From assembly GCA_964445525.1 (NCBI GenBank), contig CAYULA010000013.1:12833-76832 (forward strand): a DNA stretch of 64,000 bases. Reading direction: 5' to 3'. A program made the position numbers and the translations under genes. This stretch comes from Penumbrarchaeum sp964445525 (lineage in GTDB: Archaea > Thermoplasmatota > Penumbrarchaeia > Penumbrarchaeales > Penumbrarchaeaceae). Shown in pieces: positions 45,634 to 53,884 of the stretch; positions within the stretch are counted from its first letter, which is position 1, and the number at the start of each line of letters is the position of its first letter. The notes beneath the pieces were generated by a model. That model did not search any database. It was not told where the DNA came from and saw only the letters and a program-made list of their open reading frames with translations.

Positions 45634-46587
45634 TCATTTCTTGGCATTTATCGCATCTATGAGTTTTGGAAGGACCTTGTACAAATCCCCCACTATGCCG
45701 TAATCGGCCGAATTGAAAATGGGCGCATCGGGATCCTTGTTTATGGCAACGATTATGCCGGAATCCCTCATGCCCGCAACATGCTGTATCTGTCCCGATA
45801 TTCCGCAGGCAACGTACAGCTTGGGTTTGACCTTGTGTCCGGATAGACCGATCCAATGGTCCTCCGAGAGCCACTTGAGGTCAGCTGCGATCGGCCTGGA
45901 GCATCCAAGTGTTACGCCGTTCAATGTTCCTGCCAGATTTTCAATGAGCTTCAGGTCGTCGCTGCTCTTGAAACCCCTGCCGCAGGAGACGATTATCTCT
46001 GCATCTTCCACGTTTGCCCCCTCGGATTTCATGGCCTGGACATCAAGGATCTTTGAAGGGTGCTCGGAGGGGGATGCATCAGATTCCACTATCTCCCCCG
46101 ATCTGGAGGCATCCTCTTCAAGCGGATCGAAGGTCTTTGGAGGAACTGTCAATATGGCGGGAGCCGATGTGAACATCTCCCTGGATACCGCATTTCCGCT
46201 GTAAACAACCCTCTCAACAACAACATTTTCTCCTTCCAATTCAATTTTGTTCACCTCGGAAGCGGATCCCGCATCCATCTTCGCTGCCAGTCTGGGTGCG
46301 AGTTCCTTCCCGTACTTGGTGGAAGAGATCAAAACCATTGACGGATTCTCCTGCTTTATGGCGTTTTCAAGTATGTCCGCGATCTCCTCGGCCTTGGGAT
46401 TTGCCATATCGGCAGCGGCAACAATGACCTTGTCGGCTCCGTACTTGATGTACTTCTCCGCGGTTGTTTTACCTTCGGGGCCTGTTATAAGGGCTGTCAG
46501 CTTTGCTCCCTTGGCATCGGCGAGCTCCCTGCCCTTGGAAAGTAGCCCGAGTCCGTTCTTTTCCATATCAGAGTAGATCATTACCAT
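45634..46587 (-). CDS. etfA: Electron transfer flavoprotein, alpha subunit
   Basis: A 317-residue EtfA. The C-terminal FAD domain is diagnostic: CGRGFKS, LGCSRPI, GLSGHKVKPKLYVACGI (Ser-Gly-His-Thr/Lys loop), GISGQIQHVAGM, IVAINKDPDAPIF and DYGIVGD. With EtfB it accepts electrons from the acyl-CoA dehydrogenase encoded first in the same operon. The start ATG has SD GGGGTGAT. Whether the pair bifurcates with NADH cannot be judged by eye; it would need alignment to bifurcating ETFs. Confidence 0.95.
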   Translation of the reverse strand: MVMIYSDMEKNGLGLLSKGRELADAKGAKLTALITGPEGKTTAEKYIKYGADKVIVAAADMANPKAEEIADILENAIKQENPSMVLISSTKYGKELAPRLAAKMDAGSASEVNKIELEGENVVVERVVYSGNAVSREMFTSAPAILTVPPKTFDPLEEDASRSGEIVESDASPSEHPSKILDVQAMKSEGANVEDAEIIVSCGRGFKSSDDLKLIENLAGTLNGVTLGCSRPIAADLKWLSEDHWIGLSGHKVKPKLYVACGISGQIQHVAGMRDSGIIVAINKDPDAPIFNSADYGIVGDLYKVLPKLIDAINAKK

Positions 46588-46592
46588 TCATA

Positions 46593-47357
46593 TCACCCCA
46601 GAACTCCGTCCTTGGCAAGTTTGTCCGCAAGTTCGTTCACGGCCTCGTCCAGATCATCCTTGAAGACTATGTTCTTCCTCTCCATGGCCATTCCGTTGAT
46701 GTCCACAACCTTCAATTTGGGTTCCTCACCGTCCATAGCGACATCGGCAAGCGACCATTCGTTTATCGGCTTGTTGGCAGACCCCAGGATCTGCATGAGG
46801 CTCGGGAGTCTCGGTTCGTTTATCTCCTTGGTAACGGTAACCACCACAGGATAGGTCGATTCGGTCTTGACCATCTTGTCTCCCATGTTCCTTTCAGCGA
46901 CTATTTTCTCACCGTCGGCCTCCACCTTGAAAGCATAGGTTATCTGCGGAAGGTTCAGGCTCCCGGCGATCCTCGGACCTATCTGTCCGGAAAACATGTC
47001 AATGGAGGCTTCCCCGCATAGAACGAGATCCACATCTCCTAATTTCTCAATTCCCTTTGCCAGTATCTTCCCGATCAGATGATAATCCGGATTCTCCGGA
47101 GGCGGTATTATCACTCCCTCGTCTGCGCCCATTGCAAGGAGTTCCTTTACCTTCTCTCTTGCATCCGGGGGGCCGACGGTCATGATGGTTATCTTTCCAC
47201 CAACTTTTTCCTTTATCCTGATGGCCTCCTCCACAGCGTTCTTGTCGATATCGCTGATTTTTTTCGGGATACCTTCCAGAACGGGTTTGTTCGTGGAGGG
47301 ATTGACCTTGATCTCTCCCACATCCACTACTTGCTTGGCACACACCACTATGTTCAT
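46593..47357 (-). CDS. etfB: Electron transfer flavoprotein, beta subunit
   Basis: A 254-residue EtfB opening MNIVVCAKQVVD with the ETF-beta features VGPPDAREKVKELLAMGADEG (key residues only: GP, AMGAD), DLVLCGEASID and GQIGPRIAGSLNLPQ, and a C-terminal helix that packs on EtfA. The start at ATG 47357 fits SD GGAGTGAG; the GTG three codons earlier overlaps that site. Five bases separate it from etfA. In bifurcating ETFs this subunit holds the flavin that reacts with NAD(H). Confidence 0.95.
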   Translation of the reverse strand: MNIVVCAKQVVDVGEIKVNPSTNKPVLEGIPKKISDIDKNAVEEAIRIKEKVGGKITIMTVGPPDAREKVKELLAMGADEGVIIPPPENPDYHLIGKILAKGIEKLGDVDLVLCGEASIDMFSGQIGPRIAGSLNLPQITYAFKVEADGEKIVAERNMGDKMVKTESTYPVVVTVTKEINEPRLPSLMQILGSANKPINEWSLADVAMDGEEPKLKVVDINGMAMERKNIVFKDDLDEAVNELADKLAKDGVLG

Positions 47358-47372
47358 TTCTCTCACTCCGGA

Positions 47373-49001
47373 TCATTTCTTTCCTTTTGTCTCCCACTCT
47401 TGTTCTCTGAGAAGCTTACGCTTTATCTTACCTGATTGCGTCTTTGGTAATTCCTTTACAAAATCAATCTCTCTCGGATACTTGTAGGGTGCAGCATTGG
47501 CCTTCATGAACTTCTGAATATCCTTTAAAAGCTCTTCTCCGCCCTCGTATCCTTCATTGAGTATTACATAGGCTTTCACTATGACTCCCCTCATCTCATC
47601 GGGACTGGATACAACAGCGGCTTCCATCACGGCAGGGTGTTCGATAAGTGTGGATTCCACCTCGAAAGGCGATACCCTGTATCCCGCTGTCATTATCAGA
47701 TCGTCTCCTCTTGCCGAGAACCAGTAGTATCCCTCCTTGTCAATGAAAAGGGTGTCTCCCGTGAGATACCAGCCGTTCTTGAAGCATTTTTCAGTCTTTT
47801 CCGGCTTGTTCCAGTATTCCAGAAATAGACCTGGATCGTCGGCGCTTACGGCAAGGGTTCCCAGTTCTCCCTGCGGGACGGGTTGTCCTTCCTCGTTGAC
47901 CACAGCGCATTTGTGTCCTGGCTGAGGTCTGCCGCAGGAACCCGGTTTGATCTCCATACCCGGAATATTTGAGAGATAGACCATGCATTCGGTCATTCCT
48001 ATTCCGTCGTAGATCTGTATCCCGAGCTTCCTCTTCCACTCGGCTATCACCTCGGGATTCAGGGGTTCTCCAGCGCTTATGCAATGTCTCAGTGTCGAGA
48101 GGTCCCATCTCTTTTCGAAATCCTCAACCGTTAGGAACATCCTGTAACCGGTTGGAACACAGGCGAGATTGGTTACCTGGTATCTCTCCAACAGATCGAA
48201 CCATTTCTCGGCAGAGAACCTGCCTTCGTAAAGAAGGACCGAGGCCCCGTGTCTCCACGCGTAAATGAAGGCATTACCCAGTGGATATATCCAGCTCAAT
48301 GCACCTGTGTGGGCCACGATGTCATCGGGTTTGAAAGCCTGCCAGTAATGGGCATTGGGATCGTTGCCTATCGCCCATCTGTGTGCATGAACAGCTCCCT
48401 TTGGCATACCCGTTGTTCCGCTTGTGTAGCAGAAGAAAGCCATATCCTCCGCTTTGGTTCTTTCCAGTTCGAGATATCTTGAAGCTTTCTCCAGGCTGTC
48501 ATAGAATGACACCTGATCACCTTCGGCCTCCCCCACGATCATAACATGTTTGAGGGTGGGGCAGTTCCCTTTGATATCGTTAACCTCTTTTACATAATCA
48601 GGCGTGGTTATGACAAGCACAGCTGATGAATCCTGTATCCTGTATTCCACTTCCTTGGCCTTGAACATGACCGAACTCGGTATGGGAACCGCTCCGATCT
48701 TCACCCCGGCCAGAAAGATCATCTGGAACTCCGGAATATTCGGAAGCCTGATCAGGAACCTGTCTCCTTTCTTGAGACCAAGGTCTCTCAAGACATTACC
48801 CATCCTGTTGGAAAGGGTTGACATCTCCCAGAATGTGTATTTTCGCTTTTCGCCGTTCTCATGCTCCCAGTAGAGGGCCACCTTGTTCTTCTTGCAAGGA
48901 TCCTCAAGATGCTTGTCTACGGTATCATATCCCATGTTGTAGTACTCGGATATGTCCCACTTCCAGTTCTCGTATTCCTTCCAGTAATCAAAATCCCCCA
49001 C
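47373..49001 (-). CDS. AMP-forming acyl-CoA synthetase in the Etf-Hdr operon
   Basis: A 542-residue ANL-superfamily ligase. Phosphate loop FCYTSGTTGMPKGAV, YDGIGMTEC, TGDTLFIDKEGYYWF hinge and SGKIKRKLLR Lys are present. Closest in look to the paralogue at 19697-21346 (WKWDISEYYNMGYDTVDK versus FKWDIPEYYNFGFDVVDK). Start is GTG with SD AGGGGGA. Its place between the acyl-CoA dehydrogenase and ETF suggests that the acid it activates is the substrate oxidised by this operon, for example butyrate or isobutyrate. Confidence 0.92.
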   Translation of the reverse strand: MGDFDYWKEYENWKWDISEYYNMGYDTVDKHLEDPCKKNKVALYWEHENGEKRKYTFWEMSTLSNRMGNVLRDLGLKKGDRFLIRLPNIPEFQMIFLAGVKIGAVPIPSSVMFKAKEVEYRIQDSSAVLVITTPDYVKEVNDIKGNCPTLKHVMIVGEAEGDQVSFYDSLEKASRYLELERTKAEDMAFFCYTSGTTGMPKGAVHAHRWAIGNDPNAHYWQAFKPDDIVAHTGALSWIYPLGNAFIYAWRHGASVLLYEGRFSAEKWFDLLERYQVTNLACVPTGYRMFLTVEDFEKRWDLSTLRHCISAGEPLNPEVIAEWKRKLGIQIYDGIGMTECMVYLSNIPGMEIKPGSCGRPQPGHKCAVVNEEGQPVPQGELGTLAVSADDPGLFLEYWNKPEKTEKCFKNGWYLTGDTLFIDKEGYYWFSARGDDLIMTAGYRVSPFEVESTLIEHPAVMEAAVVSSPDEMRGVIVKAYVILNEGYEGGEELLKDIQKFMKANAAPYKYPREIDFVKELPKTQSGKIKRKLLREQEWETKGKK

Positions 49002-49021
49002 TCTTTTTCCCCCTGTTCATA

Positions 49022-50161
49022 TCATTTCAGAAGGGCTCCCGAGATCACCATCTTCATGACCTCCGAGGTCCCCTCGTAAATTCCGGTGATCCTCGCATCC
49101 CTGTAGAGTCTCTCCACGGGATATTCCTTGGTATAACCGTATCCGCCGTGGATCTGTATTGCTTTGTTTGTGACATCGACAGCGGTCTCGGCGGCGAACA
49201 GCTTTGCCATGGCCGCGTCCTTGCTGATCCTTCTTCCCTGATCCTTGTGGTAGGCAGCATTCAGAACCAGATATCTGGCAGCCTCAATGCTTGTCGCCAT
49301 CTCAGAGAGCATCCACTGTATTGCCTGGAATTTTGCGATGGGCCTTCCGAACTGCTGCCTGCTTTTGGAATATTCCACGGATTCATCCAGGGCCGCTTGA
49401 GCTATCCCGACAGCTTGAGCGGCGATGCCTATCCTGCCTCCGTCAAGCGTACTGAGAGCTATCTTGAAACCGTCTCCCTCTTTTCCCAGGAGATTCTCCT
49501 TTGGAACCTCCATGTCCTCGAATACGAGTTCGGAGGTGAGGGAGGCGTTGATTCCGATCTTATCGAATATGCCTCCCACGCTGAATCCCTTGAAATCGCT
49601 CTCAACTATGAAGGCGCTGATACCTTTGGGCCCCAGCTCCTTGTTCGTAACGGCAAATGCGATAATAATTCCTGCCTTGGGTCCGCTGGTGATAAAGGTC
49701 TTGGTACCATTGATGATGTACTTGTCTCCCTTCAGTTCCGCGGTGCTCTGCATCGCACCGAGGTCCGATCCCGCGTTCGGTTCGGTTCCTCCGAAAGCCC
49801 CGATCTTCTCTCCTTTTGCAAGGATGGGCAGGTATTTTTTCTTCTGTTCCTCTGTTCCGTATGTCATGATCGGCCATGAAGCCAGGGAATTGTGGACCGA
49901 GGTAACCACGCCCGTGGAAGCACAGGCCCGGGATATCTCCTCTATTACCGTTGCATAGGTAACGTTATCCAGTCCCGCTCCGCCGTATTCCTGCGGAATG
50001 ATGGTCCCCAAAATTCCAAGCTGGGCCATCTTTTTCAGAGCGAGTTCGGGATACTCTTCCTTCTCGTCGAGTTCGGCAGCCTTGGGCTTTACCTCCTTCT
50101 CGGCGAATTCCCTCACCATGTTCTTGATCATTCTCTGTTGTTCGTTGAGTTCGAGAATCAT
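49022..50161 (-). CDS. Short-chain acyl-CoA dehydrogenase, first gene of the giant operon
   Basis: FAD enzyme making the 2,3-enoyl-CoA, 380 residues. Motifs: GGTEPNAGSDLGAM and the FITSGPKAG segment of the FAD/substrate site, QFGRPIAKFQAIQWML, and IQIHGGYGYTKEYPVERLYRDARI with the catalytic Glu in IYEGTSEV, the pattern of butyryl/short-chain enzymes. ATG 50161 is chosen because a TATA element (50181-50194) is centred 26 bases upstream, making the gene leaderless; ATG 50173 would be too near. Electrons should go to the EtfBA pair in the same operon. Confidence 0.93.
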   Translation of the reverse strand: MILELNEQQRMIKNMVREFAEKEVKPKAAELDEKEEYPELALKKMAQLGILGTIIPQEYGGAGLDNVTYATVIEEISRACASTGVVTSVHNSLASWPIMTYGTEEQKKKYLPILAKGEKIGAFGGTEPNAGSDLGAMQSTAELKGDKYIINGTKTFITSGPKAGIIIAFAVTNKELGPKGISAFIVESDFKGFSVGGIFDKIGINASLTSELVFEDMEVPKENLLGKEGDGFKIALSTLDGGRIGIAAQAVGIAQAALDESVEYSKSRQQFGRPIAKFQAIQWMLSEMATSIEAARYLVLNAAYHKDQGRRISKDAAMAKLFAAETAVDVTNKAIQIHGGYGYTKEYPVERLYRDARITGIYEGTSEVMKMVISGALLK

Positions 50162-50173
50162 GCGCCGGCTCAT

Positions 50174-50282
50174 CGGGATTGAAAAAAATAAAGGTTTCTA
50201 TGGACGTTGTTACAGGAGCTGGATAATTTGTACTAAGATATGACAGGCAGTTAATGTTGTCTAAGAAAGTAATAAATCGAAT
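50174..50282. promoter_or_regulatory. Divergent promoters of the Etf-Hdr-Mvh operon and the B12/mutase operon
   Basis: The left-facing TATA is CCTTTATTTTTTTTC (on the - strand, 50181-50194), 26 bases before ATG 50161. The right-facing TATA is AGTAATAAATCG (50268-50279), about 28 bases before ATG 50304. Both genes thus look leaderless or nearly so, and a shared regulator could coordinate them. Confidence 0.5.
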
Positions 50283-50303
50283 ATGACACTTAGGGGCTCA
50301 GCC

Positions 50304-50828
50304 ATGTCCTTCGAAAGAGGTTATGTCCAGGTATACACCGGAGACGGAAAGGGAAAAACCACAGCTTCCCTGGGCCTGGGTCTGAGAGCAGCAGGCGACG
50401 GATGCAGGGTCATCATGATCCAGTTCATGAAAGGGAGGAGGTACAGCGAGATAGATTCCGTTGGTTTCCTTCCCGGATTCGAGATAGAACAGCACGGCAG
50501 GGATGAGTTCGTTTCCAAGGAGGACCCCGAAGTGGTGGACAGGGAACTGGCCTCAAAAGGATTCGAGCGGGCCAGAGAGGTCATTTTGAAGGGCGAACAT
50601 GATCTCGTGATCCTCGATGAGGTCAACGTCGCAATGGATTATGAATTGGTTTCCGTTGATGATATGATAGAACTGATCGAGAAGAAACCGATACGTATGG
50701 AACTTGTACTCACCGGCAGGTATGCTCCCGAAAGGATAATTGATATTGCAGACCTTGTAACGGAGATGAGGGAAGTAAAACATTTCTATCAGCGTGGTGT
50801 GGCTGCGAGAAAGGGTATTGAATTTTGA
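50304..50828 (+). CDS. cobO: ATP:cob(I)alamin adenosyltransferase, CobA/CobO type
   Basis: Makes adenosylcobalamin, the cofactor of the mutase encoded next. P-loop YTGDGKGKTTASLGLGLRA near residue 10, IQFMKG, the DLVILDEVN strand and ELVLTGRYAP are typical of the CobA/BtuR/CobO family; 174 residues from ATG 50304, which fits the normal family start. An ATG at 50283 adds seven residues but lies too close to the TATA box. The mutase gene starts 17 bases after its stop, so both are probably co-expressed. Confidence 0.93.
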   Translation: MSFERGYVQVYTGDGKGKTTASLGLGLRAAGDGCRVIMIQFMKGRRYSEIDSVGFLPGFEIEQHGRDEFVSKEDPEVVDRELASKGFERAREVILKGEHDLVILDEVNVAMDYELVSVDDMIELIEKKPIRMELVLTGRYAPERIIDIADLVTEMREVKHFYQRGVAARKGIEF

Positions 50829-50844
50829 AAGGGGAAGTGTTGGC

Positions 50845-52521
50845 ATGTTCGACAAGGAGACTTTGGATAAACTGGACAGGAGGAAGAAAGAGTGGGAAAC
50901 AGCCTGCTACCTTCCTTTGAAGGAGAAGAGACCCGAGAGGAAGGAGAAGTTCGAGAACCTCTCATGGACGGAGATCAAGGAGCTCTACACTCCCCTGGAT
51001 ATCAAGGATAATGACTACTTCGAGAAATACGGTTTCCCGGGAGAGTTCCCCTACCTCAGAGGCGTGCATTCCACGATGTATCGCGGCAGGACCTGGACCA
51101 TGAGGCAGTTTGCCGGTTTCGGAACGGCAGAAGAGACCAATCGAAGGTACAAGTATCTCCTGGAACACGGCGAAACCGGATTGAGCGTTGCCTTCGATTA
51201 TCCGACCTTGTACGGATATGATACAGACCATCCCATGTCCAGGGGGGAGTTCGGAAAATGCGGGGTGGCCATATCTTCCCTGAAGGACATGGAGATACTC
51301 TTCAAGGATATTCCCGTTGATAAAATTACAACATCCATGACGATAAACGGCCCTGCACCGATCGTTTGGGCATTTTACATTGCAAATGCCGACAACCAGA
51401 ATATTCCAAGGTCCCGGATCGGAGGAACGATACAGAACGATGTGTTGAAGGAATACATCGCCCAGAAATCGTTCATATTCCCTCCGGAGCCCTCCTTGAG
51501 ATTGACGGTGGATACCTTCGAATTCGGGTTCAAGGAGGTCCCCAGATGGAACACGATATCGATCAGCGGATATCATATAAGGGAGGCGGGATCCACCGCG
51601 GTCCAGGAGCTTGCCTTTACCCTGGCCGACGGCTTCGCATATGTGAAAGCGGCTGTTGAAAGAGGTCTGGATATCGATGCATTCGCACCCAGATTGAGCT
51701 TCTTCTTCAACGCCCACAACGATTTCTTCGAGGAAATAGCCAAATACAGGGCGGCGAGGAGAATATGGGCCGAGGGAATGAAGGAGCTTGGTGCGAAGAA
51801 ACAGAGGTCGCTGCTGATGAGGTTCCATACCCAGACCGCAGGGGTGAGTTTGACCGCCCAGCAGCCGGAGGTTAATCTGATAAGGGTTGCGATCCAGGCG
51901 CTCGCTGCCGTGCTCGGAGGCACTCAGTCCCTGCATACAAATTCAATGGACGAGGCCCTTGCATTGCCTTCCGAGAAGGCGGTAAGACTGGCCTTGAGGA
52001 CCCAGCAGGTGATCGAAGAGGAGACAGGTGTTCCCTCCACCGCAGATCCTTTGGGAGGATCCTACTACCTGGAGTGGCTCACCGACAGGATGGAAGAGGA
52101 AACCATGAATTACTTCGACAGGATAGAGAGCTTCGGCGGGGTGATACCTGCAATAGAGAGGGGATTCTTCCAGAGGGAGATTGCCGAAGCCTCCTACAAA
52201 CTGCAGAAGGAGATAGACAGCGGAAAGAGAACTGTTGTGGGAGTAAATAAATACAGGCTGGATGAGGAGGTCGAGATACCGCTCCTGGAGATGGACAGGG
52301 AGGGGGAGAGAATCCAGCTTCGGAGATTGAAGAAACTCAGGGCCGAAAGGGATCAGGCGAAAGCCGACAGGGCCCTGGAGAGGTTGAGGCGGGCCGCCGA
52401 AGGCGACGAGAATACCATGCCCTACATTCTGGAATGTGTTCACGCTCACAACACTCTCGGGGAAACCTGCCAGGTCCTCAGAGATGTGTTCGGAGAATAC
52501 GAGGAGCCCGCGATATTCTAG
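50845..52521 (+). CDS. icmA: B12-dependent acyl-CoA mutase large subunit, isobutyryl-CoA mutase-like
   Basis: A 558-residue catalytic subunit of the methylmalonyl-CoA mutase family without the B12 domain, which is on a separate gene. Numbering coincides with the Propionibacterium mutase: His244 (SGYHIREAG) is conserved, but Tyr89 is Phe89 (TWTMRQF) and Arg207 is Gln207 (EYIAQKSF). Phe and Gln at these positions are the documented signature of isobutyryl-CoA mutase, which interconverts isobutyryl-CoA and n-butyryl-CoA; methylmalonyl-CoA needs Tyr and Arg to bind its carboxylate. Start ATG 50845 has SD GAAAGGGGAAG; an upstream in-frame GTG/ATG lies inside cobO. Ends with TAG, ten bases before the small subunit start. 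Confidence 0.9.
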   Translation: MFDKETLDKLDRRKKEWETACYLPLKEKRPERKEKFENLSWTEIKELYTPLDIKDNDYFEKYGFPGEFPYLRGVHSTMYRGRTWTMRQFAGFGTAEETNRRYKYLLEHGETGLSVAFDYPTLYGYDTDHPMSRGEFGKCGVAISSLKDMEILFKDIPVDKITTSMTINGPAPIVWAFYIANADNQNIPRSRIGGTIQNDVLKEYIAQKSFIFPPEPSLRLTVDTFEFGFKEVPRWNTISISGYHIREAGSTAVQELAFTLADGFAYVKAAVERGLDIDAFAPRLSFFFNAHNDFFEEIAKYRAARRIWAEGMKELGAKKQRSLLMRFHTQTAGVSLTAQQPEVNLIRVAIQALAAVLGGTQSLHTNSMDEALALPSEKAVRLALRTQQVIEEETGVPSTADPLGGSYYLEWLTDRMEEETMNYFDRIESFGGVIPAIERGFFQREIAEASYKLQKEIDSGKRTVVGVNKYRLDEEVEIPLLEMDREGERIQLRRLKKLRAERDQAKADRALERLRRAAEGDENTMPYILECVHAHNTLGETCQVLRDVFGEYEEPAIF

Positions 52522-52530
52522 GTGGTCAAT

Positions 52531-52926
52531 ATGGATAGAAAGATCAGAGTCCTGGTTGCAAAACCCGGTCTTGACGGACATGACAGGGGAGCCAAGGTAG
52601 TTGCGAGGGCATTGAGAGATGCCGGGATGGAGGTCATCTATACCGGCCTGCATCAGACGGCGGAGATGGTTGTAAAGACCGCCATACAGGAGGATGTGGA
52701 TGTCATCGGTCTGAGCCTGCTTTCCGGAGCTCACATGACCCTCTTCAGGGATGTCACAAAGATACTCAAGGAGAAGGATATGGAGGACGTCCTTGTTGTT
52801 GGTGGCGGGATCATTCCGGAAGAGGATGTTCCGGAGCTGAATAAGGCAGGAATCAAGGGAGTCTTCGGTCCTGGTACTCCGATGGAAGATATAATCGAAT
52901 TCATAAGGGAGAACGTGAAAGAATGA
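52531..52926 (+). CDS. icmB: B12-binding small subunit of the acyl-CoA mutase
   Basis: A 131-residue cobalamin-binding domain with the DxHxxG motif in LDGHDRGAKV (His is the lower cobalt ligand), SLLSGAHMT and GGGIIPEEDVPEL loops that surround the nucleotide tail. ATG 52531 is preferred over GTG 52522 because SD AGGTGG is properly spaced. Overlaps the GTPase gene by ATGA, giving a cobO-icmA-icmB-meaB order. Confidence 0.92.
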   Translation: MDRKIRVLVAKPGLDGHDRGAKVVARALRDAGMEVIYTGLHQTAEMVVKTAIQEDVDVIGLSLLSGAHMTLFRDVTKILKEKDMEDVLVVGGGIIPEEDVPELNKAGIKGVFGPGTPMEDIIEFIRENVKE

Positions 52927-53864
52927 GCGACCTTGCCCGGAGGGTCCTCGAAGGGGAGCCCAGGGCCATCGCGAGGATGATCACCCTTGCGGAGAATTGT
53001 TCTCCCGAGGCCGTGGAGCCGATGAAGGAGCTCCATTCCTCGAGCGGCAACGCCCAGATAATAGGTATCACCGGGGTAATGGGAGCCGGGAAGTCCACAC
53101 TCGTGACCGAGCTTGCCCTTGAATACAGAAAACAGGGAAAATCCGTTGGAATAATTGCAATAGATCCCACAAGTCCCTTCAGCGGAGGAGCTCTTCTTGG
53201 TGACAGGATAAGAATGATGAAGCTTGCAACGGACGATGAGATCTTCATCAGGTCAATGGGTACCAGGGGGATGCTAGGTGGTCTGACAGGAGCTGTATAT
53301 GATGTGGTGGAGATCCTGGACGCTTCCGGAAAGGATGTTGTTATCGTTGAAACCGTTGGTGTGGGTCAGGCGGAGGTGGATGTGATCAAGATCGCCGATG
53401 TCACAGCTGTAGTAACCGTCCCGGGCCTGGGGGATTCCATACAGGCCATCAAAGCGGGAATAATGGAGATTGCCGACATATACATCGTCAATAAAGCTGA
53501 CAGACCGGGAGTGGAGAGGACCCTGGCAGAGATAGAAAGCCTTGTGGAGCTCTCGGCCGAGGCGGGCAAGAGAAAGGTCCCGGTCCTCAAAGCGGTTGCA
53601 AAAGCGGGAGAAGGCATACCCGAGATACTGGAGAAGATGGATGAGCATATACTCTATCTAAAGGATACCGATCAATTCCGATCAAAGAGGAGGGCCAGGT
53701 ACGAGGCGGAGCTTGTGGAGATAATCAGGAAGAAATTGATGAACCTGATATTTGACGAGGCAGTCTTCAAGGAGAGAGTGGAGGACCTCATCGATAAGAT
53801 AGAGATCAAGGAGAAGGACCCCTATACTGCCGCGGAAGAGATCCTGTCGCAGGTATTGAAGTGA
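52923..53864 (+). CDS. meaB: MeaB/ArgK-type GTPase chaperone of the B12 mutase
   Basis: G3E-family GTPase that protects and reloads acyl-CoA mutases. P-loop GVMGAGKSTL (Met replaces the common Pro), AIDPTSPFSGGALLGDRIRM, ETVGVGQAEVDV (the Walker B/switch region) and VNKADRPG (NKxD) are all present; 313 residues, usual length, with the C-terminal dimer arm. Genes of this type associate with either methylmalonyl- or isobutyryl-CoA mutases, so it does not decide substrate. Confidence 0.93.
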   Translation: MSDLARRVLEGEPRAIARMITLAENCSPEAVEPMKELHSSSGNAQIIGITGVMGAGKSTLVTELALEYRKQGKSVGIIAIDPTSPFSGGALLGDRIRMMKLATDDEIFIRSMGTRGMLGGLTGAVYDVVEILDASGKDVVIVETVGVGQAEVDVIKIADVTAVVTVPGLGDSIQAIKAGIMEIADIYIVNKADRPGVERTLAEIESLVELSAEAGKRKVPVLKAVAKAGEGIPEILEKMDEHILYLKDTDQFRSKRRARYEAELVEIIRKKLMNLIFDEAVFKERVEDLIDKIEIKEKDPYTAAEEILSQVLK

Positions 53865-53866
53865 AA

Positions 53867-53884
53867 GTGAAATGTTTTTTTCAC
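53867..53884. terminator. Bidirectional terminator hairpin between convergent genes
   Basis: GTGAAA-TGTTTT-TTTCAC forms a six-bp stem with T-rich loop, lying between the meaB stop (53864) and the convergent dehydrogenase stop (53881-53883). A T tract on + and an A-to-T arrangement on - suit termination from both sides. Confidence 0.45.

Noticed and set aside
50962..51936. 324-codon open frame on the - strand
   Set aside because: Antisense shadow of the B12 mutase, which is conserved residue by residue.
50845..52521. Methylmalonyl-CoA mutase as the simple call
   Set aside because: Phe89 and Gln207 differ from the Tyr/Arg pair needed for methylmalonyl-CoA and match isobutyryl-CoA mutase.
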